Positions 51,916 to 59,906 of a DNA stretch of 64,000 nucleotides are shown here, in pieces (positions within the stretch are counted from its first letter, which is position 1; every line of letters begins with the position of its first letter). The notes under the pieces are model-generated. The model had not been told where the DNA came from and made no database searches. It saw only the letters and a program-made list of their open reading frames with translations. This DNA is from Mycolicibacterium phlei (GTDB taxonomy: Bacteria > Actinomycetota > Actinomycetes > Mycobacteriales > Mycobacteriaceae). The DNA lies in the NCBI RefSeq assembly GCF_001583415.1, contig NZ_CP014475.1:4030001-4094000 (forward strand), written 5' to 3'. The position numbers were made by a program, and so were the translations under genes.

Positions 51916-53058
51916 TCAGCCGCCCGCGCGGCGGACCCGGAACAACTTGACGTCGGACTTGATGCCCTTGAGACGGCGGGCACCCGCGAACGAGAAGGCG
52001 AACCGCGCGTCGTCGCGCTCGTCGCCGCCGACGGCCTCGCGCGTCGACTCCGACGCCAGCACCGAACCGGGCCGTGCCGCACTGGTGATCCGGCTGGCCA
52101 GGTTGACCGCACCGCCGAACCAGTCCCCGGTGCGGCTCACCGCCATACCCGTCGCGGCACCGACACGCAGCTGCGGGAAGTCATCCTCGTCGTTGGTCTG
52201 CGCGACCAGGGTCAGCACCGCGTCCAGCAGCGGCGCCGGCTCGGGGCTGACGAGCATCACCTCGTCGCCGATCGTCTTGACGAACCGCACCGGGGGTGCG
52301 GCGGCCTCGTGGGCGAGGTCGAACAGCCGCTGTGCCAGCTTCTCGAGTTCCTCGGGCGGGACGGCCTCGCCGAGCCGGGTGAAGCCGACGAGATCGGCGA
52401 ACGCGATGGTGACCATCCGGGCACCGGGCAGCCGCTGCCCCTGGGCCCGTTCGGACGCCGAGACCGCCTCGGTCTCCATGAGGTGGCGCAGCTGCAGCCA
52501 CAACATGTCCTGGATCATCGGCCCGAGCACCGGGGCGGCGGTGTGCACCAACGCCTCGGCGTTCTGCGCGATACCCAGTTCGGAGGCACCGGGATCGAGG
52601 ACGGACGCCAGCCCGGCGTGACGCATCACCTCGGCCGCCTTCGACAGGCCCTCGGTAAGCACCCGGGTGATCTGGATGATCTGCTCGGGCTCGATGCCGA
52701 TCTCCAGGAACCGCTGGGCGTACGCCGCGACCTCGGCGTCGGCGCGCAGCAGCACCTTGGCGTCGGGGTCGTCGACGGCCGGCAGTCCCATCGCCCGCTG
52801 TACGCGCTGCAGCAGGTTGATGTCGATGCCGGTCTTCTCGCTGGTCTCCCGCGCCGAGACGTAGACGCCGTCGTCGCCGAGCGGCTGCCGCGCGGCCAGC
52901 AGCATCGGCAGATAGGCGTTGCGGATCTGCTCGACGCCGATGCCCTTCGACAGCAACCACGCGATCAGCTCGGCGCGTTCGGCGCGTGCCCGGCCCTCGA
53001 GTCCGTCGAGCAGGCCGGTCGCGGCGATGTCCACATCGGCGGTGAAATCGTCGCCCAC
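51916..53058 (-). CDS. Class III adenylate cyclase with pH-sensor-type N-terminal domain (Rv1264-like)
   Basis: 380 residues from GTG 53058. The helical N-terminal domain (about 1-200) resembles the autoinhibitory pH-sensing domain of Rv1264 (RARAERAELIAWLLSKGI; YVSARETSEKTGIDINLLQRVQRAMGL). The cyclase domain shows VTIAFADLVGFT and IGDEVMLV for metal Asp residues, VKTIGD for the Lys, and WFGGAVNLASRI for the transition-state residues. Makes cAMP from ATP, likely responding to acid pH (by homology). A -10 TACGTT 6 nt upstream suggests a leaderless mRNA. Confidence 0.88.
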   Translation of the reverse strand: MGDDFTADVDIAATGLLDGLEGRARAERAELIAWLLSKGIGVEQIRNAYLPMLLAARQPLGDDGVYVSARETSEKTGIDINLLQRVQRAMGLPAVDDPDAKVLLRADAEVAAYAQRFLEIGIEPEQIIQITRVLTEGLSKAAEVMRHAGLASVLDPGASELGIAQNAEALVHTAAPVLGPMIQDMLWLQLRHLMETEAVSASERAQGQRLPGARMVTIAFADLVGFTRLGEAVPPEELEKLAQRLFDLAHEAAAPPVRFVKTIGDEVMLVSPEPAPLLDAVLTLVAQTNDEDDFPQLRVGAATGMAVSRTGDWFGGAVNLASRITSAARPGSVLASESTREAVGGDERDDARFAFSFAGARRLKGIKSDVKLFRVRRAGG

Positions 53059-53064
53059 CGGCCC

Positions 53065-53086
53065 AACGTATACCGCGTGACATAGT
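53065..53086. promoter_or_regulatory. Back-to-back -10 boxes of cyclase and glycosylase genes
   Basis: Minus-strand TACGTT (53070-53065) is 6 nt before the cyclase GTG; plus-strand CATAGT (53081-53086) is 6 nt before the glycosylase ATG. Both transcripts would be leaderless and the two -10 boxes are only 10 bp apart. Confidence 0.5.
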
Positions 53087-53092
53087 CGCAGC

Positions 53093-53584
53093 ATGGTGTC
53101 CCCGGTGCTGTACGGGCTGCCGCCGATCGTCGGGCCGGCGGCGCGCACCCTGATCCTGGGCAATATGCCCAGCGTGCTGTCGCTGACGCACCAGCAGTAC
53201 TACGGCAATCCGCGCAACGCGTTCTGGCCCGTGATGGGTGCGCTCTTCGACTTCAGCGCCTCCGATCCGTACGAGGAGCGGTGCGCGGCGCTGATCGCGC
53301 GCGGGATCGCGGTGTGGGATGTGCTGGCCAGCTGTCGGCGCGAGGGCAGCCTGGACTCCGCCGTGGAACCGAACAGCATGGTGCCCAACGATTTCGCCGC
53401 GTTCTTCGCCACGCACCGCGGGATCACCCGGGTGCTGTTCAACGGTGCGGCGGCGGAGAAGAACTTCCGCAGGCTGGTCGGTGAGGTGTCCGGCCTGGAG
53501 TATCGGCGGCTTCCGTCGACGAGCCCGGCGCAGACGATGCGCTTCGCCGACAAGCTGGCCGCCTGGCGTGCGGCGCTGGCGTAG
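53093..53584 (+). CDS. Hypoxanthine (deoxyinosine) DNA glycosylase, UDG superfamily
   Basis: 163 residues. LILGNMPSVLSLTHQQYYGNPRNAFWPVM is the motif of the HDG (family 6) group, with Asn in the catalytic-region YYGNPRN, and PSTSPA is the second motif. It removes hypoxanthine, the product of adenine deamination, from DNA. It is divergent from the cyclase gene, 34 bp away, and is followed by a ~115-nt gap. Confidence 0.85.
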   Translation: MVSPVLYGLPPIVGPAARTLILGNMPSVLSLTHQQYYGNPRNAFWPVMGALFDFSASDPYEERCAALIARGIAVWDVLASCRREGSLDSAVEPNSMVPNDFAAFFATHRGITRVLFNGAAAEKNFRRLVGEVSGLEYRRLPSTSPAQTMRFADKLAAWRAALA

Positions 53585-53688
53585 CGGCCTTATACGCCGG
53601 GGGTGTGACATGTCGGGGGTGGTTATCCCCATCGGCGTTTTCGTCCACAGATGGGTTGTGACCAGGGGTTTTGTGGTTGGTGTGGGGG

Positions 53689-53694
53689 TAGCGT
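53689..53694 (+). promoter_or_regulatory. -10 box (TAGCGT) of the DUF222/HNH gene
   Basis: TAGCGT ends 7 nt before the GTG at 53702, supporting that start over the ATG at 53651. Confidence 0.5.
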
Positions 53695-53701
53695 CGAATG
53701 T

Positions 53702-55204
53702 GTGTTCGCAGAGTTGGTGGCAGCAGTCGAGACCGGTCGGGGTGCTGGTGCGGTGGCGGCGTTGGCGCGGTTGGAAAACGCCGCGTACGCGCATCGGTTG
53801 GCGGCCTGCTATCGGTTGTTGCAGACCTACACCGCGGGTATGGATTCGGCGCAGCGCGACGACTGGGTTGCCGATAACTGGTCGGCGGTGTGCGCGGAAA
53901 TCGCCGCCGCCCAATCCATCTCGCTGGGGATGGCGTCAGCGCAGTTGGCCACTGCCAAGACTTTGCATGAGTGGTTCCCGAGGATCGCCGAGGTGGCCGG
54001 GCAGGGCTGGATCTCGCGGCGGATGGTTGAGGTGTTGGTCAACCGCACCCGGTTGATGATGAGCGAGCAGGGCCGGGCCAAGGTCGACGCCGAGATCGCC
54101 GCGCGCATCCGGGGCTGGAGCGACTGGTCGCTGCAGCGGTTGCAGACCGAGATCGACTACTGGATCGACCGCTACGAACCGTTCGCACTGCGCCGCACCC
54201 AGTCCAAGTCCCGGGGTCGCCATGTCGAGGTCACCATCGCCCCCGACGGCTCGGGGGTGGCCTATATCGAAGCCCAGGTCTTGGCCACCGACGGCGATGC
54301 CCTCGACCAACGGCTCGACGCGCTCGCCGCCACGGTGTGTGAGCATGATCCGCGCACACTTGATCAGCGCCGCGCCGACGCGGTCGGGGTGATCGCCGCC
54401 GGCGGCGACCGCCTGGGGTGTCTGTGCGATCGCGAGGACTGCGACGCCGCCCACCGCAGCGCGTCGGCGGTCATCGTCCACGTCATCGCCAGGGAAGAAG
54501 CGCTTTCTGATGACACCCCCGTGCAGCTCGACGGCGCCACCCGGCAGCCCGAGGCTTCCGACTCGCCCGATTCGCCGGCGATGACTGATCCGGGTTTGCT
54601 GCTCGGCCACGGGATCCTGCCCGCGTCGGTGGTGGCGGCCAAGATCGCCCCGACCGCCCGGTTGCGGTATATCCGCCATCCGGGGGAGTCGCCGCCGGAG
54701 TCGCGGTATCGGCCGTCGGAGACGTTGGCGTGGTTTGTGCGGGCGCGGGATCTGACGTGCCGGTTTCCGGGTTGTGATGTGCCTGCCCACGCCTGCGATC
54801 TCGATCATGCGGTCCCGTGGCCACTCGGGCCGACGCAGGCGTCGAACCTGCGGTGTCTGTGCCGCCACCACCATCTGCTCAAGACGTTCTGGGGGTGGCG
54901 GGACCGCCAGCATCCCGACGGGCGCATCGAATGGCTCTCACCGACCGGGCAGACCTACACCACCGACGCGGGTGCGGCCCTGCTGTTCCCGCGGTTGTGC
55001 CGACCCACCGCCCCGGTCGACCCCGCCATCGTGCGCCGGGCCGAGACCCTGTCGCCTGAGCAGAAGGCGCGGGGGCTGGCGATGCCGAGGCGCAAACTCA
55101 CCCGCCAACAGGCCCGCCACAAAGACATCGACACCGAACGCCGAACCAACGCCGCCATCAACGCCGCCCGCATCACCAAACGCAACCAACCCCCACCCTT
55201 CTAG
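53702..55204 (+). CDS. DUF222 / HNH endonuclease-like protein (13E12 repeat family)
   Basis: 500 residues from GTG 53702. The N-terminal DUF222 region starts VFAELVAAVETGRGAGAV; the C-terminal HNH nuclease is CRFPGC...CDLDHAVPWPLG...NLRCLCRHHHLLKT with Zn-type Cys pairs and the DH, N, HH residues. The tail is basic. These 13E12 proteins are multi-copy in mycobacteria and behave as mobile or rapidly gained genes; function is uncertain. It is followed by a long gene-free stretch, in keeping with accessory DNA. Confidence 0.85.
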   Translation: MFAELVAAVETGRGAGAVAALARLENAAYAHRLAACYRLLQTYTAGMDSAQRDDWVADNWSAVCAEIAAAQSISLGMASAQLATAKTLHEWFPRIAEVAGQGWISRRMVEVLVNRTRLMMSEQGRAKVDAEIAARIRGWSDWSLQRLQTEIDYWIDRYEPFALRRTQSKSRGRHVEVTIAPDGSGVAYIEAQVLATDGDALDQRLDALAATVCEHDPRTLDQRRADAVGVIAAGGDRLGCLCDREDCDAAHRSASAVIVHVIAREEALSDDTPVQLDGATRQPEASDSPDSPAMTDPGLLLGHGILPASVVAAKIAPTARLRYIRHPGESPPESRYRPSETLAWFVRARDLTCRFPGCDVPAHACDLDHAVPWPLGPTQASNLRCLCRHHHLLKTFWGWRDRQHPDGRIEWLSPTGQTYTTDAGAALLFPRLCRPTAPVDPAIVRRAETLSPEQKARGLAMPRRKLTRQQARHKDIDTERRTNAAINAARITKRNQPPPF

Positions 55205-55761
55205 GCGGAATCGCGACACGCCGAGAGATCGCCCGCTTGAAAGGGAGACCCTCGCCCCCAGATGCTTTCGAGCGCAACGATCCTGTGTCGGCCGGGAACG
55301 GCGCGAGTGGTGCGCCGAGGGATAGGTGCGCCACCCCGTCTGCTGGGTCCGCAATCGGCGGGAAACGGCGGGCGACGCATTTTCCGACAGCGGCCCAATG
55401 CGATTGCCGCCCACAGCCTCGAAAACAAGATCGGGAATGGTCCACAGGCCCGCTGACCGCCCCGGCCGCGCCGCTACCTGCGGCTGGAACGGTCTTGGAG
55501 CACCTCAAAACCAGTTAATAACTGACGCGAAAATAAGACTGAACAGGTTTCAAATCTGCAAACTAAATAATATTTGCGAATAACGAATGGACAATTCTGC
55601 AACTCGCCAGTAGTTAATCATCCATACTCTTGCGTATCGATGTCAACGCACTTCACTTGCGCCACAGATCCTCGACGTGGCGTTGTCGCAAGCGTCGTAT
55701 ATCTGCCTGAAACATTTGCCGAACCTGCTACAAGCGTCTCCCATCTATGGGAGTGTGATGC
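55205..55761. other. Gene-free stretch with an AT-rich core
   Basis: 557 nt with no supportable gene. The first ~300 nt are of normal base composition. From about 55500 to 55660 the sequence is strikingly A+T-rich, with a perfect palindrome CAGTTA-A-TAACTG at 55512-55524 and a GCAAA/TTTGC stem near 55560-55580. It may be the remains of inserted DNA or a regulatory region (for example nucleoid-protein binding) for the Asn-rich gene downstream. Confidence 0.5.
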
Positions 55762-55791
55762 TTGACACACGCGTCAGCAAAGTTCTACTGT
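55762..55791 (+). promoter_or_regulatory. Sigma-A promoter of the Asn-rich repeat gene
   Basis: TTGACA (55762-55767), 18-bp spacer, TACTGT (55786-55791). Transcription from about 55798 excludes all upstream in-frame starts and leaves a short leader with GGAAGGA before ATG 55836. Confidence 0.75.
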
Positions 55792-55835
55792 CCCGCGCAG
55801 GAGCTACCGGGGGCAGCCAGGTGGAAGGAACGCCG

Positions 55836-57233
55836 ATGAGTTCGGATCGCAACGGAGCGGACCGACGCCGACGCAGGGCCGGCGCTCACCGCAAGAGTCG
55901 CCGCACCCGTTCCTGGGTCGCCCGGTCGCTGGTGGCCGGCAGCGCAGCCGTGTGCATAGGCACCGCTTACGACATGGGCATCCCGTCGGCCGACGCACTG
56001 TCGATCGTGCTCCCCGGCCGCTCGTCCGACGGCACCGCCAACGCGACGCGGATCAACATCCTCGAAGGCAACGTCTTCAACCCGCAGTTCGCCATCACCG
56101 GCGGAAACACCAGCAATAACAACACGATCGGCAACGTGTTCATGAACCTGGGCAACAACATCCTCAACAAGTTGTTGTCCTTCGAACTGAACTTCGCCGG
56201 CACGGTGGGCAACGGCAACACCACGCAGATCAACATCCTGTCCTACAACATCTTCAACCCGCAGATCAGCCTCTTCGGCCCGAACATCAGCAACAACACG
56301 ACGGTCAACAACGTCGCGATGAACAACGGCAACAACAGCTCCGCCTCGGTGTCCAACGACAGCGGGCTCCCGCTGATCGGCGCAATGGGCGGAAACGGCA
56401 ACGCCGTTCAGTTCTCGTTCCTGTCGGGCAACATCTTCAACCCGCAGATCAGCTTCTTCGGCGGCGGCAACGTCAGCTACAACACCGCCGTCACCAACGT
56501 CGCCATGAACAACGGCAACTTCAGCGGCGCCACGTTGGCCTGGGGCGGTTGGTTCGCCACCTTCCTGTTCGGCGGCGGTAACGGCAACACCGTGCAGTTC
56601 GGGTTCTTCGTGTCCAACATCTGGAACCCGCAGATCAGCTTCGGCGGCGGCAACGTCAGCTACAACACCGCCGTCACCAACGACGCCAACGGCAACGGCA
56701 ACAACAGCACCACCAACGCTTCCGGCGGCATCATCGTCGGGACCACCGGCAACGGGAACACCAACCAGGGCGCCATCGGCTCGGGCAACATCTGGAACGA
56801 CCAGATCAACATCGGCCCCGGTAACCAGACGGTCGTCACCACACCTCCGCCCGACCCGATCGAGCAGCTGCTGAACTCGCAGACCACCAACGCCACCGGC
56901 GATCCCGACAATTCGGCCAGCCTGATGGCGGCCAGGCAGACCGGCGACGATCCCGAAACATCCACCGACACCGACACTCTCACCGATCTCGACTTCAAGA
57001 TCGACGACGACGGCATCGGCTCGCTGAACGGCAGGTCAACGTCGCGCATCAAGGCGGGCAACCACGTCGACGACGAACCGACGAAGGCCGGCGGGTCGGC
57101 CACCACCCCCACGGGCGGCTCCGGACCCGAGACGGGCACAGAACCCGAGAACACGACACCGACCACCGAGACCGACAACACGCCGGGCGGCGATGCCGGT
57201 TCGGAGGGCGGCGGCGACGGAACCGGCAACTGA
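55836..57233 (+). CDS. Secreted Asn-rich repeat protein (beta-solenoid or curli-like)
   Basis: 465 residues. The N-terminus is unusually basic (RRRRRAGAHRKSRRTRSW), followed by a hydrophobic export segment ending near PSADA. Residues ~65-350 contain five imperfect repeats of about 50-60 residues, each built on NGN-x2-Q...N-I-[FW]-N-x-Q-I and ending in runs such as NVSYNTAVTN and NNGN. This Asn/Gln/Gly-rich ladder suggests a beta-solenoid or amyloid-type fold. The last ~110 residues are an acidic Thr/Pro/Gly-rich tail. No enzyme motif; probably a surface or matrix protein (inference). Confidence 0.75.
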   Translation: MSSDRNGADRRRRRAGAHRKSRRTRSWVARSLVAGSAAVCIGTAYDMGIPSADALSIVLPGRSSDGTANATRINILEGNVFNPQFAITGGNTSNNNTIGNVFMNLGNNILNKLLSFELNFAGTVGNGNTTQINILSYNIFNPQISLFGPNISNNTTVNNVAMNNGNNSSASVSNDSGLPLIGAMGGNGNAVQFSFLSGNIFNPQISFFGGGNVSYNTAVTNVAMNNGNFSGATLAWGGWFATFLFGGGNGNTVQFGFFVSNIWNPQISFGGGNVSYNTAVTNDANGNGNNSTTNASGGIIVGTTGNGNTNQGAIGSGNIWNDQINIGPGNQTVVTTPPPDPIEQLLNSQTTNATGDPDNSASLMAARQTGDDPETSTDTDTLTDLDFKIDDDGIGSLNGRSTSRIKAGNHVDDEPTKAGGSATTPTGGSGPETGTEPENTTPTTETDNTPGGDAGSEGGGDGTGN

Positions 57234-57363
57234 CAACCACGAACGGGGGTCGCGGGAGGTGGCGATGAAGTGACAGCCGACAGCAGTGTTGCGCGATGTC
57301 GCACTGCCTCGACGCAAGAACTTTTCGACGGTTCACAACACGAAAAAGCAAAGGAGCTTTGAC

Positions 57364-58350
57364 ATGAAGACCAACACAGCACGTCGTACTGTCGCGGCGG
57401 GGGCGATCGCGGGCGCCGCCATCGGTTTCGGTGTCCTGGCCGGTGCGGGCACCGCCGCCGCCCAGGACAACGATGACTGCATCAGTTCGGGTTTCGCCTG
57501 CGGCTGGTTCAGCGGCATCCTCAACGGCAACAACCTTCTCAACGGTCTGCTCAACGACAACAACCTGCAGATCGGCAGCAACGGCAACGGCGTCACCAAT
57601 CAGATCGGCGCGGCCAACGGCAACATCGCCAACGGTCAGCTGAACGTCCCGATCCTCAGCCCCGTCATCGCCGGCGGTAACGCGATCAACGCCGCCCCGA
57701 CGCTCGGCGGCGCCGCGCTCGGCGGCCTGGCCAACAGCCTCGCCGCCGACGTCGACCTCCCAGTCGCCGGTGCGGCGCTGGGCGTCAACCCGGCGCTCGG
57801 CGGCATCGGGGTCGGCGGCTCGAATCTCGGTGCTGCCCTTGGTGGTTCGTCTCTGGGCGGCTGGGGCCTGGGTGCCGCGATCCCGGTGGCGACCGGTGGT
57901 GTCGACATCCCGGTCGACGTCGGCCTCGGCCTCGGCGTCGGCGGTGCCGGCGTCGGCGCGCTCGACGGTCCGGGCACCGGCGGTAACGGCACCGGTGACC
58001 AGACGGTCGGCGGCGGCGACAGCAGCGCCACCGGCGGCACCGCCACCGGCGCCAACGACATCGACGGCGGCGACGCCGACGCCGGGGACGCCGACCTCGG
58101 CCAGATCGCCGGTGACGGCGACGGCGGCGGCGCCTTCAGCAACGGCAACATCACCCGCGGCGGCAACGCCTTCAGCAGCGGGTCGGCCACCAGCGGCCCG
58201 GCCAACGGCGGTGCGGCCACCGGCGGCAACGCGCGCAGCAGCGCCAACGCCAACGCCGGCGGCAACCAGTCGAACAACAACTCGACGAACAACAATTCGA
58301 GCAACAACGGCAACAACTCGAATAACAGCACCGGCGGCGGTAACAACTAA
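57364..58350 (+). CDS. Secreted Gly/Asn-rich protein with poly-Asn/Ser tail
   Basis: 328 residues. Ribosome site AAAGGAG 8 nt before ATG; a standard signal peptide ends GTAAAQDNDD. The start of the mature protein (NGNGVTNQIGAANGNIANGQL) matches the repeat motif of the preceding gene. A Gly/Ala/Val-rich, PGRS-like middle follows, then a tail of about 40 residues made almost only of Asn, Ser, Gly and Thr. It probably acts with the upstream protein at the cell surface. A hairpin terminator follows 18 nt after the stop. Confidence 0.75.
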   Translation: MKTNTARRTVAAGAIAGAAIGFGVLAGAGTAAAQDNDDCISSGFACGWFSGILNGNNLLNGLLNDNNLQIGSNGNGVTNQIGAANGNIANGQLNVPILSPVIAGGNAINAAPTLGGAALGGLANSLAADVDLPVAGAALGVNPALGGIGVGGSNLGAALGGSSLGGWGLGAAIPVATGGVDIPVDVGLGLGVGGAGVGALDGPGTGGNGTGDQTVGGGDSSATGGTATGANDIDGGDADAGDADLGQIAGDGDGGGAFSNGNITRGGNAFSSGSATSGPANGGAATGGNARSSANANAGGNQSNNNSTNNNSSNNGNNSNNSTGGGNN

Positions 58351-58367
58351 CTTTCCGGCCCGCCAGC

Positions 58368-58404
58368 GCGGCGGCGTCACCCTGCACCAGGGTGGCGCCG
58401 CCGT
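58368..58404 (+). terminator. Strong hairpin terminator
   Basis: GGCGGCG-T-CACCCTG / loop CAC / CAGGGTG-G-CGCCGCC makes 14 Watson-Crick pairs plus a central T-G wobble, with extra outer pairing to 58368/58404. No U-tract, as is common for mycobacterial terminators. Confidence 0.75.
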
Positions 58405-58425
58405 CGCCTATCCGGGACCGCCCGC

Positions 58426-58431
58426 TACGGT
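58426..58431 (+). promoter_or_regulatory. -10 box (TACGGT) of the HIT gene
   Basis: TACGGT ends 6 nt before the ATG at 58438: a leaderless start directly after the hairpin terminator. Confidence 0.55.
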
Positions 58432-58437
58432 GGCGGA

Positions 58438-58863
58438 ATGTCGTGTGTTTTCTGCGCCATCGTGGCCGGTGAGGCGCCGGCGATCCGCATCTACGAGGAC
58501 GACGACCACCTCGCGTTCCTCGACATCCGCCCGTTCAGCCGCGGCCACACCCTCGTCGTGCCCAAGCGCCACACCACCGATCTGACCGACACCCCGCCGG
58601 AGACCGTCGCCGCCATGGCGCGCATCGGGCAGCGCATCGCCCGCGCCGCGCGGATCTCCGGACTGCACGCCGACGGCAACAACATCGTCATCAACGACGG
58701 AAAGGCGGCGTTTCAGACCGTCTTCCACATCCACCTGCACGTGCTGCCGCGCCGCGACGGCGACAAGCTCAGCTTCGCCAAGAACATGCTGGTGCGCCGC
58801 GACCCCGACCGCGAGGAGTCCGGCCGGCTGCTGCGCGAGGCGCTGGCGCGTCTCGAGCCCTAG
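58438..58863 (+). CDS. HIT-family nucleotide hydrolase or transferase
   Basis: 141 residues. The histidine triad is HIHLHVLP at about 98-105; CVFCAIVAGEAPA at the N-terminus carries the Zn-type Cys pair of the HINT/Fhit-like group. It hydrolyses AMP-linked substrates such as adenosine phosphoramidates. From memory it corresponds to Rv1262c. Its stop overlaps the convergent LLM gene by 4 bp. Confidence 0.88.
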   Translation: MSCVFCAIVAGEAPAIRIYEDDDHLAFLDIRPFSRGHTLVVPKRHTTDLTDTPPETVAAMARIGQRIARAARISGLHADGNNIVINDGKAAFQTVFHIHLHVLPRRDGDKLSFAKNMLVRRDPDREESGRLLREALARLEP

Positions 58864-59906
58864 AACAGTTCCTTGGCCAGCAACTCCAGCGTCCGGTCCC
58901 GGGCGGGCGCGGTGGCCGGGTCGGTGCCCACGCGCGCCGAGGCGACCGGGTTGACCATCACCTCGTCGACGTCGAACCGCTCGGCGAGGGCCCGGATCTG
59001 CGCGGCCGCCTCGGTCGGATCGCCGACCACCGCACGGCCGAACGCCGCCTCGGCGATCCGCTGCGCCTGCGGGCTGAGCTCCTGACGCTGGGCGTCCTCC
59101 ACCAGGTCCAGCGGCCCCAACGGCTGACCGGTACGCAGCCGCGCCATCATCTGCAGATTCGGCAACGCCAAAGCCGTTGCCGCCTCGCTGGTTTCGGCCA
59201 CCACCGCGTTGACGGTCAAGAACGTCACCGGTTCGGGCGTCGACTCGCTGGGCCGGAACTCCGACCGGTACGTCTCGAGCGCCTCGGCGGTGCCCTGCCC
59301 GGAGAAGTGGTGCGCGAACACGTACGGCAGCCCCTTGGCGGCGGCCAGATGCGCCGAGTACATCGACGACCCGAGCAACCACAGCCGCGGCACGCTCACC
59401 GCGGCGGGCGTGGCCTTGAGGATGTAGCGCTGATTCGGCACCGGCACCCGCACCCCGCGGGTCCCCATCAGTGCGACGACGTCGTCGAGATACTCCGGGA
59501 ACGCCTCGATGTCGCGGTCGTCGCGGCCGGCTGCACCGCGCAGCGCCAGCGACGTCACCGGGTCCGAGCCGGGCGCGCGGCCGATGCCCAGATCGATACG
59601 CCCCGGGTGCGCGGCCTCCAGCAGCGCGAACTGCTCGGCCACCGCCAGCGGTGCGTGGTTGGGCAGCATCACCCCGCCCGAACCGATGCGCATCCGCTGG
59701 GTGTGCGCGGCCAGGTGCGCGATCACCACCGGCGGGCTGGTGGCCGCCACCGACGGCATGTTGTGGTGTTCGGCGACCCAGTAACGGGTGTAGCCGAGCC
59801 GGTCGGCGGTCTGCGCGAGGTGCGTCGACGCCGCCAGCGCATCCGCGGTGGTCTGGTCGCTGCGCACGGGTACGAGGTCGAGGACGGAAAGCCGCATGAC
59901 GGTCAC
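58860..59906 (-). CDS. LLM-class flavin-dependent oxidoreductase (MsnO8-type)
   Basis: 348 residues, luciferase-like TIM barrel. Characteristic are RYWVAEHHNMPSVAATSP, MRIGSGGVMLPNHAPLAVAEQFALLEAAHPGRIDLGIGRAPG and WLLGSSMYSAHLAAAKGLPY. Substrate unknown. The GTG at 59906 overlaps the udgB stop (GTGA) and has GGAGAAGGAG just upstream; an ATG at 59897 is the alternative. Confidence 0.83.
   Translation of the reverse strand: MTVMRLSVLDLVPVRSDQTTADALAASTHLAQTADRLGYTRYWVAEHHNMPSVAATSPPVVIAHLAAHTQRMRIGSGGVMLPNHAPLAVAEQFALLEAAHPGRIDLGIGRAPGSDPVTSLALRGAAGRDDRDIEAFPEYLDDVVALMGTRGVRVPVPNQRYILKATPAAVSVPRLWLLGSSMYSAHLAAAKGLPYVFAHHFSGQGTAEALETYRSEFRPSESTPEPVTFLTVNAVVAETSEAATALALPNLQMMARLRTGQPLGPLDLVEDAQRQELSPQAQRIAEAAFGRAVVGDPTEAAAQIRALAERFDVDEVMVNPVASARVGTDPATAPARDRTLELLAKELF

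Noticed and set aside
53600..53640. Hairpin GGGGTGGTTATCCCC as a terminator
   Set aside because: The stem is only 4 bp with no tract; too weak to call.
55677..55835. Upstream starts for the Asn-rich protein
   Set aside because: They lie before or inside the TTGACA/TACTGT promoter and lack a ribosome site; ATG 55836 has both.
57296..57367. A 23-codon ORF whose TGA overlaps the ATG of the Gly/Asn-rich gene
   Set aside because: No convincing -10 box next to its start and a strong ribosome site already serves the main ATG, so the overlap is probably chance.
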